A stretch of DNA of 64,000 nt from Verrucomicrobiota bacterium (GCA_023443455.1 JAEZUE010000037.1:124001-188000); one strand, 5' to 3'; shown: positions 1-8,241, numbered from the stretch's first letter. The notes: generated from the letters alone by a model not told the origin. Made by a program: numbers and translations.

Positions 1-138
1 GGCGAACGCCTGATTGAATTCGACGTAGAGTTCGCGTGTCGGGTCGTAGGAGACGTTGAGCAGTTCGACGTCCTTGGCGGAGGCGACGAACGAGGCGCCG
101 GCGAGCAGCGTGGTGGCGAGGAGATGAGAGAGTTTCAT
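1..138 (-). CDS. sbp: Sulfate ABC transporter substrate-binding protein, N-terminal part
   Basis: Only the first 46 codons are in the window; the gene runs off the left edge. The protein starts with a Sec signal peptide ([21 protein letters not shown]), and the mature part begins [20 protein letters not shown], the hallmark start of periplasmic sulfate-binding proteins (Sbp/CysP). The family captures sulfate in the periplasm and delivers it to the CysTWA permease, whose genes would be expected further left. It follows an anion-type porin, a YezD-like protein and an Rrf2 regulator on the same strand, which fits a sulfate-assimilation operon. Whether it is Sbp or the thiosulfate-preferring CysP cannot be decided from this fragment. 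Confidence 0.88.
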   Translation of the reverse strand, partial: MKLSHLLATTLLAGASFVASAKDVELLNVSYDPTRELYVEFNQAFA

Positions 139-190
139 GACGGAAGTTTCGGAAGGGAGTTGATTGACTGTTTCAGTGAATGGGCGCTTT

Positions 191-205
191 CCGTGGTCGG
201 GTCAG
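191..205. repeat. 15-bp direct repeat, copy 1 (leader of sbp)
   Basis: CCGTGGTCGGGTCAG occurs here, between the porin and sbp, and again identically at 1718-1732, between the YezD-like gene and the porin. Both copies lie in untranslated gaps upstream of a start codon in the same operon and in the same orientation. It could be a regulatory element or a small dispersed repeat. Confidence 0.5.
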
Positions 206-301
206 GCCCTGGAGTTGGCTGTTGAGTGAACCTTCGGTGGTCCGGTTGGGGAATGAGACAGGACGGGATTTGGGAAAAGGAAGTGCTCCCGGGCGGCCCG
301 C

Positions 302-1681
302 TCAGAAAGAGAGCTGGACGCGCGAGAACACGCTGAGCTCGGGATCGTTGAGAATCGAGGTGGCGGCCGGGGTTGCGCCCGGAGCCAGGTCGAAGCTATC
401 CCGGTTCACGCTCAATGCAGCCTTGAGGGACTTGGTCAGGTACCAATTCACCCCGAAGCCGAACGACGTGTCCTTGGAAACGGCACTGTTCGCGTTCGCC
501 AACGCGCCCGAGCCGCCGAAGACATCGTTGTCGATGTCCAGGCTGGCAGCCCGGAACACGACCTCCCATGCGCCCCAGGTTCCGTTGGTCGGGTTGAATG
601 GCTGTTTCGGGGCCACACCGCCGTAGCCGGCGTCTTCGCCGGTCAGCACGTATCCGGCGGTCAACTGCCAAGCCTTGTGCTCGACCGTGCGTGGCGCACC
701 GCCGTTGGTCAGCTTCTGCGAGGAGATGACGTACTCGGCTTGGGCGCTGAACGGACCCGCGTAGAGGTTGGCCTGCGGTGAGAGTCGCCAGGTGGTGCCT
801 GAGGCCACGGTGGTGCTGCTGTAAGCGAAGATCTTTTGTTGTCCGCTCGATACGTAGGAGCCGTAGCCTGAGGTGCCCTTCGATTCGCCCACACTGCCGG
901 CCAGTCCGAATCCAAGGCCCTTGAGCGCCGAGTCCTCGGTGGTCTTGAACGGGCTCACGAAGATCCGACCGGCGAGATGTACCTGATTGTCGAAGTCGGT
1001 GCTGTTGCCGATGCTGGTGCGGTCGGGGGCGCCGTTGAAGACACCCACGGCGTAGTCAGTGGTGCCGCCACCGAAAGTGCCCTGGAGCTGGAGACCAAGG
1101 TCGCGGTTGGGAATGAGATTGGTGGCCAGTGAGCGTTCGACAAAGGCGAGAGCCGAAGCCGATTGGAGTTGCTCAAGGCCGACCGGGGAGCGGAAACGGC
1201 CGATCTTCACGCCGAAGGCTTTGCTCGGCTGCACAGTAACGTTCGCATCGAGCAGCGACGGCGAACTGCCGCCGAATTCCCCGACGACCTGATAGCTGGC
1301 GATCTTGCTGTAGGTGCCCTCAAGTCCGATGCGGGCCCGGCGGATGACGAAATTGTCGTTCGAACCGCGATCGGATTCGTACCAGCGTGCGTCCGCTTGG
1401 ACCAAGCCGCGGAGGCGCAGGCTGTTGGCTCCATCGGCGGAGGCGAAGGACACGCGCCCGTCGCTCACGGTGAGTTTGGCCGATTTCTTGGCTTCGGCGG
1501 CTTGGGTCTCGTCCTTGAGCTCTTGATTGCGCTCGAGCACGCGGACCTTCTGGTCGAGCTGCCGGATCTGCTCGCGCAGGGCCTGAAGCTCTTCGGTTTC
1601 GGTGGCGGCGTCAGCAGAGGCGGCGAGCAGGAGCAGCAGGGTCGCGGTGCCGGCGGTACGGAGGGAGGTGGAGTTCCACAT
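302..1681 (-). CDS. OprP/OprO-type anion-selective porin
   Basis: A 459-residue outer-membrane protein. Residues 1-25 form a signal peptide ending ASADA. Residues 27-60 are a heptad-patterned coiled coil (TEELQALREQIRQLDQKVRV) typical of phosphate-selective porin O/P family trimers. The rest alternates short hydrophobic strands and loops and ends in LSF with a terminal Phe, the usual beta-barrel insertion signal. The best-known members pass phosphate or pyrophosphate. Here the neighbours (sulfate-binding protein, YezD, Rrf2 regulator) make sulfate or organosulfur anions the more likely cargo; that is inference from context. The ATG at 1681 begins the signal peptide directly. Confidence 0.85.
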   Translation of the reverse strand: MWNSTSLRTAGTATLLLLLAASADAATETEELQALREQIRQLDQKVRVLERNQELKDETQAAEAKKSAKLTVSDGRVSFASADGANSLRLRGLVQADARWYESDRGSNDNFVIRRARIGLEGTYSKIASYQVVGEFGGSSPSLLDANVTVQPSKAFGVKIGRFRSPVGLEQLQSASALAFVERSLATNLIPNRDLGLQLQGTFGGGTTDYAVGVFNGAPDRTSIGNSTDFDNQVHLAGRIFVSPFKTTEDSALKGLGFGLAGSVGESKGTSGYGSYVSSGQQKIFAYSSTTVASGTTWRLSPQANLYAGPFSAQAEYVISSQKLTNGGAPRTVEHKAWQLTAGYVLTGEDAGYGGVAPKQPFNPTNGTWGAWEVVFRAASLDIDNDVFGGSGALANANSAVSKDTSFGFGVNWYLTKSLKAALSVNRDSFDLAPGATPAATSILNDPELSVFSRVQLSF

Positions 1682-1717
1682 GGGTGTCGGTTTCTGGTTT
1701 GGTCTTCTGGGACCTTC

Positions 1718-1732
1718 CCGTGGTCGGGTCAG
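1718..1732. repeat. 15-bp direct repeat, copy 2 (leader of porin)
   Basis: Identical 15-mer to positions 191-205, in the 114-nt gap upstream of the porin start. The extended match read on the minus strand is CTGACCCGACCACGG followed by G/A-rich sequence. Confidence 0.5.
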
Positions 1733-1795
1733 TTGAAGGGATTGCGATTGGGATGGCTGCGCCGCCGGTGGTGGTCGGTAGGCGAAAATGGAATC

Positions 1796-1981
1796 CTAGT
1801 GGAAGCGAGACGCCTCGATGCGCGTCTTCTCGGTGCGCTCGATCTGGGTGACTTTGGAGTCGTGAACGACGATCTGGACGACGCCGAAGCGCAGGCCTTC
1901 GATCTTCTCGCGGACCACCGCGAGCCATTCGGGAAGCGACGCGAGGGTGTTGTTGGATTCGGAAGCGGACATGGCGAACAC
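1796..1981 (-). CDS. YezD-like small protein (DUF2292)
   Basis: A 61-residue cytoplasmic protein with the YezD/DUF2292 pattern: an N-terminal helix (LPEWLAVVREKIEGLRFG) followed by a short beta segment (VVQIVVHDSKVTQIERTEKTR). Family members are single-domain proteins of about 55-70 residues that recur beside sulfate and cysteine assimilation genes; their biochemical role is not known. It starts four bases after the stop of the Rrf2 regulator, so the two are very probably co-transcribed and linked to the porin and sulfate-binding protein downstream. Confidence 0.8.
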   Translation of the reverse strand: MFAMSASESNNTLASLPEWLAVVREKIEGLRFGVVQIVVHDSKVTQIERTEKTRIEASRFH

Positions 1982-1985
1982 TGGG

Positions 1986-2567
1986 TCAGATGCTGTATTC
2001 GGGAATCAACGAAGAAAGGATGCCCTCGGCGGGCCCGGTGACTGCGGAAACCGCGGCGCGCACCCCGCGGCGCCGGGCGGCCCCGGGCAGCGGCGTGGGC
2101 GACTCGGCAAAGGGATGAACCACCCCGCTCGCACGCATTTTGCGCAGGGTCACCTCGACCAGATCGGCCACCGTGTAACGATCGAGGATGCCGGCGATGG
2201 CGTTGCGCACATCGAGCATGATCATCCGCAAGCCGCAGTGCGCCTCGTCCGGGCACGAGCACTTCTCGTAGGCGGACTGACTGACACAGCCGATGGGGGC
2301 GAGAGGGCCGTCGAGCAGCCTCACGACTTCGCCGATCGGAATCTTCGCCGACGGACGGGTGAGACGATACCCACCAAACCGGCCCCGTTCACTGGCGACA
2401 TAGCCGGCCGCCTTCAGATCCTTCACGATCTGCTCGAGGAACTTCACCGGCATGCGTTCGTGGTCGGCCAACTCCGAAATCTGGACCAGCGAGCGCCCGA
2501 CCTCGGCGGCGATGCCGAAGTTGATCAGAGCGCGCAGAGCGTATTCGCCACGTTTCGAGAGTTTCAT
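1986..2567 (-). CDS. Rrf2 family transcriptional regulator (CymR/IscR-like)
   Basis: 193 residues. The N-terminal winged helix begins MKLSKRGEYALRALINFG, the standard Rrf2 opening, with the wing at RGRFGGYRLTRP. Cysteines at about residues 94-112 (CVSQSAYEKCSCPDEAHCGL) lie where IscR/NsrR-type members bind an Fe-S cluster, though CymR-like sulfur regulators do not always bind one. The C-terminal 35 residues are a poorly conserved extension. As first gene of an apparent sulfate operon it is likely a repressor of sulfate and cysteine genes that also controls itself. An AT-rich promoter-like stretch sits immediately upstream. Confidence 0.88.
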   Translation of the reverse strand: MKLSKRGEYALRALINFGIAAEVGRSLVQISELADHERMPVKFLEQIVKDLKAAGYVASERGRFGGYRLTRPSAKIPIGEVVRLLDGPLAPIGCVSQSAYEKCSCPDEAHCGLRMIMLDVRNAIAGILDRYTVADLVEVTLRKMRASGVVHPFAESPTPLPGAARRRGVRAAVSAVTGPAEGILSSLIPEYSI

Positions 2568-2576
2568 CGTCTACTC

Positions 2577-2611
2577 TCGAATCTAGATATGTTTAGTAAG
2601 GTTTAGCGCAA
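2577..2611 (-). promoter_or_regulatory. Likely promoter of the sulfate operon
   Basis: In an AT-rich stretch that contrasts with the surrounding GC-rich DNA, the minus strand carries TTGCGC (2611-2606), a 16-bp spacer and TATCTA (2589-2584), with the Rrf2 ATG only 16 bases further on. The spacer reads TAAACCTTACTAAACA and may include the regulator's own operator. Prediction by eye only. Confidence 0.4.
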
Positions 2612-2669
2612 GCGCTTTTCATTACTTGTTTGGTCATCTTTCAAGCGCGTCGAGCTTAGCAACTGATTT

Positions 2670-3449
2670 TCAGATATTTATGCGAAGTCCGTCGTAGGCG
2701 AAACTTACGCCCCGTGGCAGTTTCAGATCGTCGCGTTCGTGCAAAACGAAGTGCGCCAAATGCGTGAGATAGGTCTGTGGCGCACCGATCGCCTGCGCCA
2801 CGGCTATGGCCTCGGGGATCGACATGTGGGTCGGGTGCGCTTCGGGCCGAAGGCCGTCGAGCACCACGACATCCGAAGCACGGGCCAACTCGCGCTGCTC
2901 CGGACCGACCTCCTTGCAATCGGTGAAATACGAAAACTTGGCCCCGGTGCTCCTTTCCTCGAAGACCAGACCGAGCACTTCGACTGCGCCATGGGGCAGT
3001 CGGCAGGAGCGGATCGTGCCCTGCGGAAACTCCCGCACGGCCGGCATCAGGCAGGGCTGGAACGCGGGGTAGCCCTTGAAGCGCGGCTTCTCGCCGATCG
3101 CGTAGGCGAACATTTCCCGCACCCGCAGCATGCCCTCCTCCGTGGTCCAGACCGGCAGCGCCGTATTGCCTCGCAGATCACAGAAGCGCCGCAGGTCGTC
3201 CATCCCGGCCAGGTGGTCCGCATGGCCGTGGGTCAGGATGAACTCGTCGATTTGGCGGATGCCGTTGGCGACGCATTGCAGGCGGAACTCCTGCGCGGCG
3301 TCGACCTGCACATGCAGGCCGTCCATCACCACATGCACGCTCGTGCGCGTGCGCCGGTCGCGCGGATCGGCCGAGCGGCACACCTCGCAGTCGCAGGCGA
3401 TCATCGGCACGCCCTGCGACGTGCCCGTACCGAGAAAGGTCACTTCCAT
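2670..3449 (-). CDS. MBL-fold metallo-hydrolase, PhnP-like
   Basis: 259 residues of metallo-beta-lactamase fold. The N-terminus (MEVTFLGTGTSQGVPMIACD, then CEVC) matches the PhnP/RNase Z-like branch, in which these cysteines bind a structural zinc. The catalytic metal motif is HGHADH at about residue 95; a later Asp (YFTDCKE) and His (HPTHMS) complete the di-metal site. PhnP acts on cyclic ribose phosphate in phosphonate breakdown, but no phn genes are nearby, so a general cyclic-phosphodiester hydrolase role is a safer assignment. The DUF6941-like gene lies 10 bp upstream and may share its transcript. Confidence 0.85.
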   Translation of the reverse strand: MEVTFLGTGTSQGVPMIACDCEVCRSADPRDRRTRTSVHVVMDGLHVQVDAAQEFRLQCVANGIRQIDEFILTHGHADHLAGMDDLRRFCDLRGNTALPVWTTEEGMLRVREMFAYAIGEKPRFKGYPAFQPCLMPAVREFPQGTIRSCRLPHGAVEVLGLVFEERSTGAKFSYFTDCKEVGPEQRELARASDVVVLDGLRPEAHPTHMSIPEAIAVAQAIGAPQTYLTHLAHFVLHERDDLKLPRGVSFAYDGLRINI

Positions 3450-3459
3450 CGCGCGCGCC

Positions 3460-3852
3460 TCACTTGTTCGCCATCACGTAGATCGGCACCGAGGCCAGGC
3501 TGACGCGGTCGAGCGCGAGCTTGATCGCATATTCGCCGTGTTCCGGAAACAACAGGTCCTTGAATTCGATCGCGAAGGCCTTGCAGACCGTCGGCAGCTC
3601 TCTCGCGAAACGCACCTCGAGATCCTCCACGATCTCCGGCGCCACGGCCCGCCCATCGGCATCCATGATCATGAGACGCAGTTGGTGCATGCCCTCCTCG
3701 ATCCGTTCGAAGCGCACCCGGCCGGCCAGCCAGCAGATCGGCACGATCAACGGCGCCTGGGGCGTGACGAAGATGTCGAAGGCGCCCGCGATATCGAGCA
3801 CCTGCCCGTTGTAGCGCGCCTCGCGGCAGAGGGTGAGAATCTCGAGTTGCAT
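3460..3852 (-). CDS. DUF6941-like conserved protein
   Basis: 130 residues with no signal peptide. The sequence opens MQLEILTLCREARYNGQ and runs through alternating hydrophobic strands (IVPICWLAGRVRFERI, LRLMIMDADGRAV), consistent with the small beta-sandwich DUF6941 family, which has no known function. The ATG at 3852 was preferred to the longer reading frame from 3930 because the extra 26 residues look non-coding and would overlap the end of the fucose synthase gene. It precedes the MBL hydrolase by 10 bp. Confidence 0.65.
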   Translation of the reverse strand: MQLEILTLCREARYNGQVLDIAGAFDIFVTPQAPLIVPICWLAGRVRFERIEEGMHQLRLMIMDADGRAVAPEIVEDLEVRFARELPTVCKAFAIEFKDLLFPEHGEYAIKLALDRVSLASVPIYVMANK

Positions 3853-3926
3853 CGCCGATCGAATGATGAGGGGAAAAGGGAGCAGACACCGACGAGCCAA
3901 ACGCCACACGAATGGCTCGGGCGGAC

Positions 3927-4880
3927 TCAACCGCGCAGGTGCCCGGCGGCCTTCTCCTCGAGGAACGAACGATAGGTGCGCTCAACGCCCTCGCGCAGGC
4001 CGATCTTCGCCTTCCAGCCAAGCGCGGCAAGGCGGGAGACATCCATCAGCTTGCGCGGGGTGCCGTCGGGCTTGGAGGCATCCCAGGTGATGCGCCCGGT
4101 GAAGCCGACCGCGGCGGCCACGGTCTCGGTGAGCTCCTTGATGGTCACATCGGTGCCCGAGCCGATGTTGATCAGGTCCGGCGGATTGTCCTGCTGGAGC
4201 AGGAAGAAGCAGGCGTCGGCGAGATCGTCGACATGCAGGAACTCGCGCATCGGCGTGCCCGTGCCCCAGGCTACGACCTCGGCGAGACCGGCCTCCTTCG
4301 CCTCGTGGAACCGGCGGATCAGCGCGGGCAGCACATGGGAGTTCTGCGGGTGGTAGTTGTCGTTCGGGCCGTAGAGATTGGTCGGCATGCCGGAGTGGAA
4401 GAGCACGCCGTACTGCTTCCGATAGTACTCGCATAATTTGAGCCCGGCGATCTTGGCCACCGCGTAGGCTTCGTTGGTGGGCTCGAGGGCGCTGGACAAC
4501 AGGCACTCCTCGGTCATCGGCTGCGGAGCGTGCTTCGGGTAGATGCAGGAGCTGCCGAGGAAGAGCAGGCGCCCGGTGCCGTGCCGGCGCGCGGCCTCGA
4601 TGAGGTTGGCGGCGATGATGAGGTTGTCGTAGATGAACTCGCCCGGATAGGTATTGTTGGCGTGGATGCCGCCGACCTTGGCGGCCCCGACCAGCACGAC
4701 CTCCGGTTTCTCGACGGCAAAAAACGCGTCGACCGCCGCCTGGCTGGCGAGATCGAGCTCGGCCCGGCGGCGCAGGAGCAACCGCTCGCAACCGGCCGCG
4801 CGCAACCGGCGCACCAGCGCCGAACCGACCATCCCGTTGTGTCCACTGACAAAGATTTTCTTCCCCGCGAAAGTACTCAT
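3927..4880 (-). CDS. fcl: GDP-L-fucose synthase
   Basis: 317 residues, the usual length of Fcl/WcaG. It converts GDP-4-keto-6-deoxy-D-mannose to GDP-L-fucose with NADPH. Visible features are the Rossmann motif [10 protein letters not shown] near the N-terminus, the family motif [17 protein letters not shown], the catalytic Tyr-Lys pair in [15 protein letters not shown] and the substrate-binding stretch [19 protein letters not shown]. The ATG at 4880 starts right at the Rossmann strand; the upstream in-frame extension is not conserved-looking. The partner GDP-mannose dehydratase is not in this window, so fucose supply for the polysaccharide locus 35 kb away depends on a gene elsewhere. Confidence 0.95.
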   Translation of the reverse strand: MSTFAGKKIFVSGHNGMVGSALVRRLRAAGCERLLLRRRAELDLASQAAVDAFFAVEKPEVVLVGAAKVGGIHANNTYPGEFIYDNLIIAANLIEAARRHGTGRLLFLGSSCIYPKHAPQPMTEECLLSSALEPTNEAYAVAKIAGLKLCEYYRKQYGVLFHSGMPTNLYGPNDNYHPQNSHVLPALIRRFHEAKEAGLAEVVAWGTGTPMREFLHVDDLADACFFLLQQDNPPDLINIGSGTDVTIKELTETVAAAVGFTGRITWDASKPDGTPRKLMDVSRLAALGWKAKIGLREGVERTYRSFLEEKAAGHLRG

Positions 4881-5133
4881 GAGCCGCGAAGGCAAAGGAG
4901 TTCCCCCCAGGCAGGCAAGTGCTCTTCCTCGTCGTCGGTAACCGGAGCGTGAAATCCTGGATTCTTTTTCATCCCGCACGCGACAAACCGCGCATCCCGA
5001 CTATCCTGTCCAACTGCTTCTTGCGGTGGATTTGCAGGCTGCCCCAACCCCCGGGTTCCGGCGTCGATAATTCCGCGGATTCGCCGCATTTTCTCCGAAA
5101 CTTATCAACGTTTGTGACGATCTAAGAAACGCT

Positions 5134-5259
5134 ATGACGGGAACGCTCCATACCCTCTGGGACGACCTTCCCGACGACCAAGCCGAGGAACTCCTCGCAC
5201 GCGCGGCCGCCGGTGAGGCTGTCTTCTGTGAACACATCGCGCTGCTGATGGCAGCCTGA
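5134..5259 (+). CDS. Small ORF of unknown function (41 residues)
   Basis: The 680-bp gap between fcl and the lipoprotein gene holds one short plus-strand ORF (MTGTLHTLWDDLPDDQAEEL and on), acidic and with GC-rich third positions like the neighbours. No clear ribosome-binding site precedes it and no family is recognised. It might be the start of a larger gene now interrupted. A strong terminator hairpin follows at about 5490. The rest of the gap shows nothing else identifiable. Confidence 0.22.
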   Translation: MTGTLHTLWDDLPDDQAEELLARAAAGEAVFCEHIALLMAA

Positions 5260-5487
5260 GTGCGAACCACGACACCGCAACGCGGCGCTTCCGACACGCG
5301 CAGCGCAGCGGGACAAAGTCCGCGAACGACCGGGCCGAAACGCCTCGTCTGCCGAAGACAAGTTCCGTGAGCAGCTCGAGTCAGAACCGCCGGCAGTGTC
5401 GCCCGCCGCACTTGGGCCCGATCCCGCGATCGCCCCGACCGACGATCACCGGACAGATTCCATAGCGGCACGGTTCACCTCCTTCAA

Positions 5488-5526
5488 ACAAAGGTCCCGC
5501 ACCTTGATCGGTGCGGGACCTTTTCG
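5488..5526. terminator. Bidirectional rho-independent terminator
   Basis: A perfect GC-rich stem (AAGGTCCCGCACC pairing with GGTGCGGGACCTT) around a short TTGATC-type loop, followed by TTTTCGTTTC on the plus strand and preceded by CAAACAAAGG, which gives a T-rich tail on the minus strand. It ends the minus-strand lipoprotein gene (stop at 5560) and any plus-strand transcript from the gap. Confidence 0.85.
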
Positions 5527-5559
5527 TTTCGCGACGGGCGAAATCGAGCCGCGGCGGCG

Positions 5560-5988
5560 TCAATCGCCGGTGGTTTCCTCGATCGACAGGACCTTGCCGT
5601 CCTTGAACGTGACCCGATAGCGTTCGACGACCTCGCGGTCGTTGTAGTCGAGCCAATAAGGATACATCCCCGGGTGCCGCCGGTGATAGAAGCCGCGATA
5701 GTAGATCATCGTGCCCCCGTGCGAGCTGTAGCTGGTGTAGACCCAGGCCTCGTTGGTGCCGGAGGCATCGGTACGGACATAGACCCGATCGGGTTCGCCC
5801 ACGGCGAGCTTGACCATTTCCGGGGTGAAGCCGATGGCGACCTTGCCCTCCTGGATCAACTGCTGATCGCTCGCGGGCAGGCTGTTGAAGAGCACGGGGT
5901 TGCTCCGGATGCGGGTCTGGGGCGTGCTGCAGCCGGCCAAAAGCGCGAGGCCGGCCAGGCATCCAAGCAGAAAGGGGAAACGTTTCAT
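5560..5988 (-). CDS. Small lipoprotein, paralogue of the one at 6795
   Basis: 142 residues. A type II signal peptide ends in the lipobox LLAGCS (Cys about residue 19), so the protein is lipid-anchored. The mature part has the block VAIGFTPEMVKLAVGEPDRV, which recalls the small alpha-beta fold of BamE/SmpA-like outer-membrane lipoproteins, and ends with VTFKDGKVLSIEET. The ATG at 5988 is chosen because it begins the signal peptide. The gene at 6795-7214 shares the same plan, so the two are probably duplicates. Function unknown; a role in the outer envelope is inferred from the anchor. Confidence 0.75.
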   Translation of the reverse strand: MKRFPFLLGCLAGLALLAGCSTPQTRIRSNPVLFNSLPASDQQLIQEGKVAIGFTPEMVKLAVGEPDRVYVRTDASGTNEAWVYTSYSSHGGTMIYYRGFYHRRHPGMYPYWLDYNDREVVERYRVTFKDGKVLSIEETTGD

Positions 5989-6086
5989 GATGAGTCGGGT
6001 AGGATGATTCGTTCGGGCGGATGATTCAGGACCCTCAGACCTTTTCAACTCGCTTCCGGTTCCCTCCTGATTCTCATCCCGCCCCG

Positions 6087-6773
6087 ATGAAAGTTTTGCT
6101 CTGGGATATCGACGGCACCCTCATCCGTTCCGGCAACGCCGGCCATCGCGCCATGAACGCCGCCGCCCAGGCCGTTTTCGGCCTCGCCGATGCCTTCGCT
6201 CACTTCGACTTCGGCGGTCGCACCGATCCTTGGGTCCTGAACGTTCTCTGCGCGCAGCACCGCCTCGAGGCCTCCCCCGCCGACATCGATCGCTTCTTCG
6301 CCGTCTACGTGGATGCCCTGCGGACCGAGCTCCACAACCCGCGCGCCCTCACCTGTGCCGGCATCCGCGAGACCCTCGACCATTTCCACGGCGCGCCCGA
6401 GACCGCCCAAGGACTGCTCACCGGCAACATCGTGTCCGGTGCGCGCGTGAAGCTGGAGCACTTCGGACTTTGGGAGTATTTCCCCTTCGGCGCCTTCGCC
6501 GACGATTCGGGCGAACGCAACCGCCTCGGCCCGATCGCACTCGACCGCGCCCGGCGCCATGTCGGCCTCGACTCGCTCGAAGCCTCCGACCTGATCGTGA
6601 TCGGCGACACGCCGCACGACATCGCCTGTGCCCGCGCCGTGGGCGCCCACGCGGTCGCCACTGCCACGGGCGGCTTCACCTACGACGAGTTGGCCGAGCA
6701 CAAACCCGATCTGCTCGTCCGCGACTTCACCGATCGGGTACCGCTGCAAGCATTCATCCGCAACCTGCGGTGA
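6087..6773 (+). CDS. HAD family hydrolase (phosphatase)
   Basis: 228 residues with the four HAD motifs: I, LLWDIDGTLIRSG (nucleophile Asp and acid Asp, residues 6 and 8); II, LLTGN; III, a basic residue in the helix after ARVKLEHFG; IV, VIGDTPHDI. A helical cap lies between motifs I and II, as in phosphoglycolate phosphatase-like enzymes. The substrate cannot be told from sequence. It sits between two paralogous lipoprotein genes that are read in the opposite direction. The ATG at 6087 places motif I at the very N-terminus, as usual. Confidence 0.88.
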   Translation: MKVLLWDIDGTLIRSGNAGHRAMNAAAQAVFGLADAFAHFDFGGRTDPWVLNVLCAQHRLEASPADIDRFFAVYVDALRTELHNPRALTCAGIRETLDHFHGAPETAQGLLTGNIVSGARVKLEHFGLWEYFPFGAFADDSGERNRLGPIALDRARRHVGLDSLEASDLIVIGDTPHDIACARAVGAHAVATATGGFTYDELAEHKPDLLVRDFTDRVPLQAFIRNLR

Positions 6774-6794
6774 CGCCGGAGGCGGCGCCCGCAA

Positions 6795-7214
6795 TCATCG
6801 CTCGAAGCGATCGACCGCGGAAACCTTCCCCTGCTCGAAGTGCACGCGCACGCGTTCGCCATCCGATCCGCCGGCGGTGGTGCCGAGACCGACGGCCCCA
6901 CCCGAATGCCGACCGCCTCCCCCGATGCCGACGCCAAAGGAAATGACCGGCGTCTTGTCGAAATAGGCCCAGCTCTCGGTCTCGCCCTGTTCGGTCTGCC
7001 GGCGCAGCACCCGGTCCGGTTTGCCCAAAGCCATCTCGACCATTTCGGCCGTGAAGCCGACCTCGACCATGCCAGCCCGAATCTTCGCCTGCACTGCCGG
7101 CGCATAGCTGGCAAACGCCGCCTCGTTTCGTTGGATGCGCGAGGCCGGTGTCGAACAACCAGCCAGCACGAACAGACTCAAAAGAGCGAGGGGCACACAA
7201 GAGTGGCGTTTCAT
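6795..7214 (-). CDS. Small glycine-rich lipoprotein, paralogue of the one at 5560
   Basis: 139 residues. The lipobox VLAGCS follows a short signal peptide beginning MKRHSCVPLALLSLF. The mature part shares STPxxRIxxN and the block VEVGFTAEMVEMALGKPDRV with the lipoprotein at 5560-5988, then has a glycine-rich stretch (FGVGIGGGGRHSGGAVGLG) and ends VHFEQGKVSAVDRF. The stop is 21 bp from the end of the convergent HAD gene. Function unknown. Confidence 0.72.
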   Translation of the reverse strand: MKRHSCVPLALLSLFVLAGCSTPASRIQRNEAAFASYAPAVQAKIRAGMVEVGFTAEMVEMALGKPDRVLRRQTEQGETESWAYFDKTPVISFGVGIGGGGRHSGGAVGLGTTAGGSDGERVRVHFEQGKVSAVDRFER

Positions 7215-7333
7215 CGGGATACAGGGTTGGCCGAGGGCACCCCGGCTCCGACACTTATGGCGCGCTAATGTTCGTTCGCAACCCGGCATTGCCAAGCAGG
7301 CATCCCGGGACCAACGTCCGCCCCCTTTCACCC

Positions 7334-7774
7334 ATGTCCAAACCCACCGTCGCTCTCGCCTCCGACCACGCCGGCTTCCGTTACAAGGAAGAGATCAAGA
7401 AGATGCTCCTCGAGCAGGGGTACACTGTCCGCGATTTCGGCACCTATTCCGCCGAGTCCTGCGACTACCCCACCTACATCCGCCCCGCGGCGGAGGCCGT
7501 GGCGCGCGGCGAGTATGACCGCGGCATCGTGCTCGGCGGCTCCGGCAACGGCGAGGCCATCGTCGCCAACAAGGTCAAGGGCATCCGCTGCGGCCTGTGC
7601 TGGAGCGAGGAGACCGCCATCGCCAACCGCGACCACAACGACGGCAACGTGCTCGCCCTCGGCGAACGCATGGTGTCGCTCGAGCTCGCGTTGAAGCTCG
7701 CCCAGCTCTGGCTCGAGACGCCGTTCAGCAACGACCCGCGCCACGTCCGCCGCATCCAGGCGATCGAGGGCTGA
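7334..7774 (+). CDS. rpiB: Ribose-5-phosphate isomerase B, actinobacterial type
   Basis: 146 residues of the RpiB/LacAB fold, interconverting ribulose-5-phosphate and ribose-5-phosphate in the pentose phosphate pathway. Visible motifs are LASDHAGFRYKE at the N-terminus, the phosphate loop GGSGNGEAIVANKV and the substrate His in RDHNDGN. The E. coli type uses a Cys as base in this loop; the GSGNGE form with Glu in place of Cys matches the mycobacterial type. The longer frame from 7148 is rejected because its first 62 residues overlap the upstream lipoprotein gene and look random. The stop codon lies at the edge of repeat family B. Confidence 0.92.
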   Translation: MSKPTVALASDHAGFRYKEEIKKMLLEQGYTVRDFGTYSAESCDYPTYIRPAAEAVARGEYDRGIVLGGSGNGEAIVANKVKGIRCGLCWSEETAIANRDHNDGNVLALGERMVSLELALKLAQLWLETPFSNDPRHVRRIQAIEG

Positions 7775-7928
7775 GGCGTGTTGATGCAGACGAGAGGCGA
7801 GCGTCGAGTGGCGAGCGCCAAACCAATTGTGCACAACGCGATTGCCCGAGGGGGCTCTCGATCTGACTCCGGAACTCCGGCCCTCTACACTCGTCCCTGG
7901 TCGCTCGACTTAATCACTACGGCTGAGC
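7772..7928. repeat. Family-B dispersed repeat, diverged copy 1
   Basis: About 155 bp beginning TGAGGCGTGTTGATGC at the rpiB stop codon and continuing GAGAGGCGAGCGTCGAGTGGCGAGCGCCAAACC. It resembles the other family-B copies (7919-8080, 11065-11215, 26645-26797, 31862-31975), though the middle is diverged. The first 16 bases are nearly the reverse complement of the end of the 26.7-kb copy. Confidence 0.7.
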
Positions 7929-8080
7929 CGTGATGATGCTGTCGAGAGGCGAGCATCGAGGGACGAGCGCCAAACCATCGGTGGCAAGCTTCCAGCACGA
8001 GTGCTTCGCTCGATCTGCTCTGTGATCGGCCCCTCGACGCTCGTCACTCGTCACTCGACCGAATGCTTACGGCTGAGCCG
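7919..8080. repeat. Family-B dispersed repeat, copy 2
   Basis: Full-length copy, reverse orientation relative to 11.1 and 26.7 kb. It runs from GGCTGAGCCGTGATGATGC through GTCGAGAGGCGAGCATCGAG, CGATCTGCTCTGTGATCGGC and CGTCACTCGTCACTCGACCG to GCTTACGGCTGAGCC. The element has imperfect inverted ends (CTCGACGCTCGTCCCTCG-type against CGAGGGACGAGCGTCGAG-type) and carries no ORF of its own. Confidence 0.85.
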
Positions 8081-8091
8081 GCCGCTTCCCC

Positions 8092-8166
8092 GTAGGAGCC
8101 TGCTTGCAGGCGATTTTCCGTATCCGTTTCATGCGGATCCGAAATCGCCTGCAAGCAGGCTCCTAC
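8092..8166. repeat. REP-A pair, inverted (BIME-like)
   Basis: Two copies of the 23-bp palindromic unit GTAGGAGCCTGCTTGCAGGC+GAT, at 8092-8114 and inverted at 8144-8166, with 29 bp between. This is the arrangement of REP doublets mobilised by RAYT-type transposases; no such transposase is in the window. Confidence 0.9.
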
Positions 8167-8241
8167 TATTCGGGAGAACAGCTCTCGGCCTCGCCGGCAC
8201 GGAGACCGGCGCCACGGCCGGTCACGCAACGAGCGCCCGCC

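Noticed and set aside
5470..5500. GGTTCACCTCC-type sequence resembling a tRNA 3' arm
   Set aside because: No cloverleaf could be formed; the neighbouring hairpin is a simple terminator.
7148..7333. N-terminal extension of RpiB to 7148
   Set aside because: It overlaps the divergent lipoprotein gene and has no conserved character; the ATG at 7334 gives the family's normal length.
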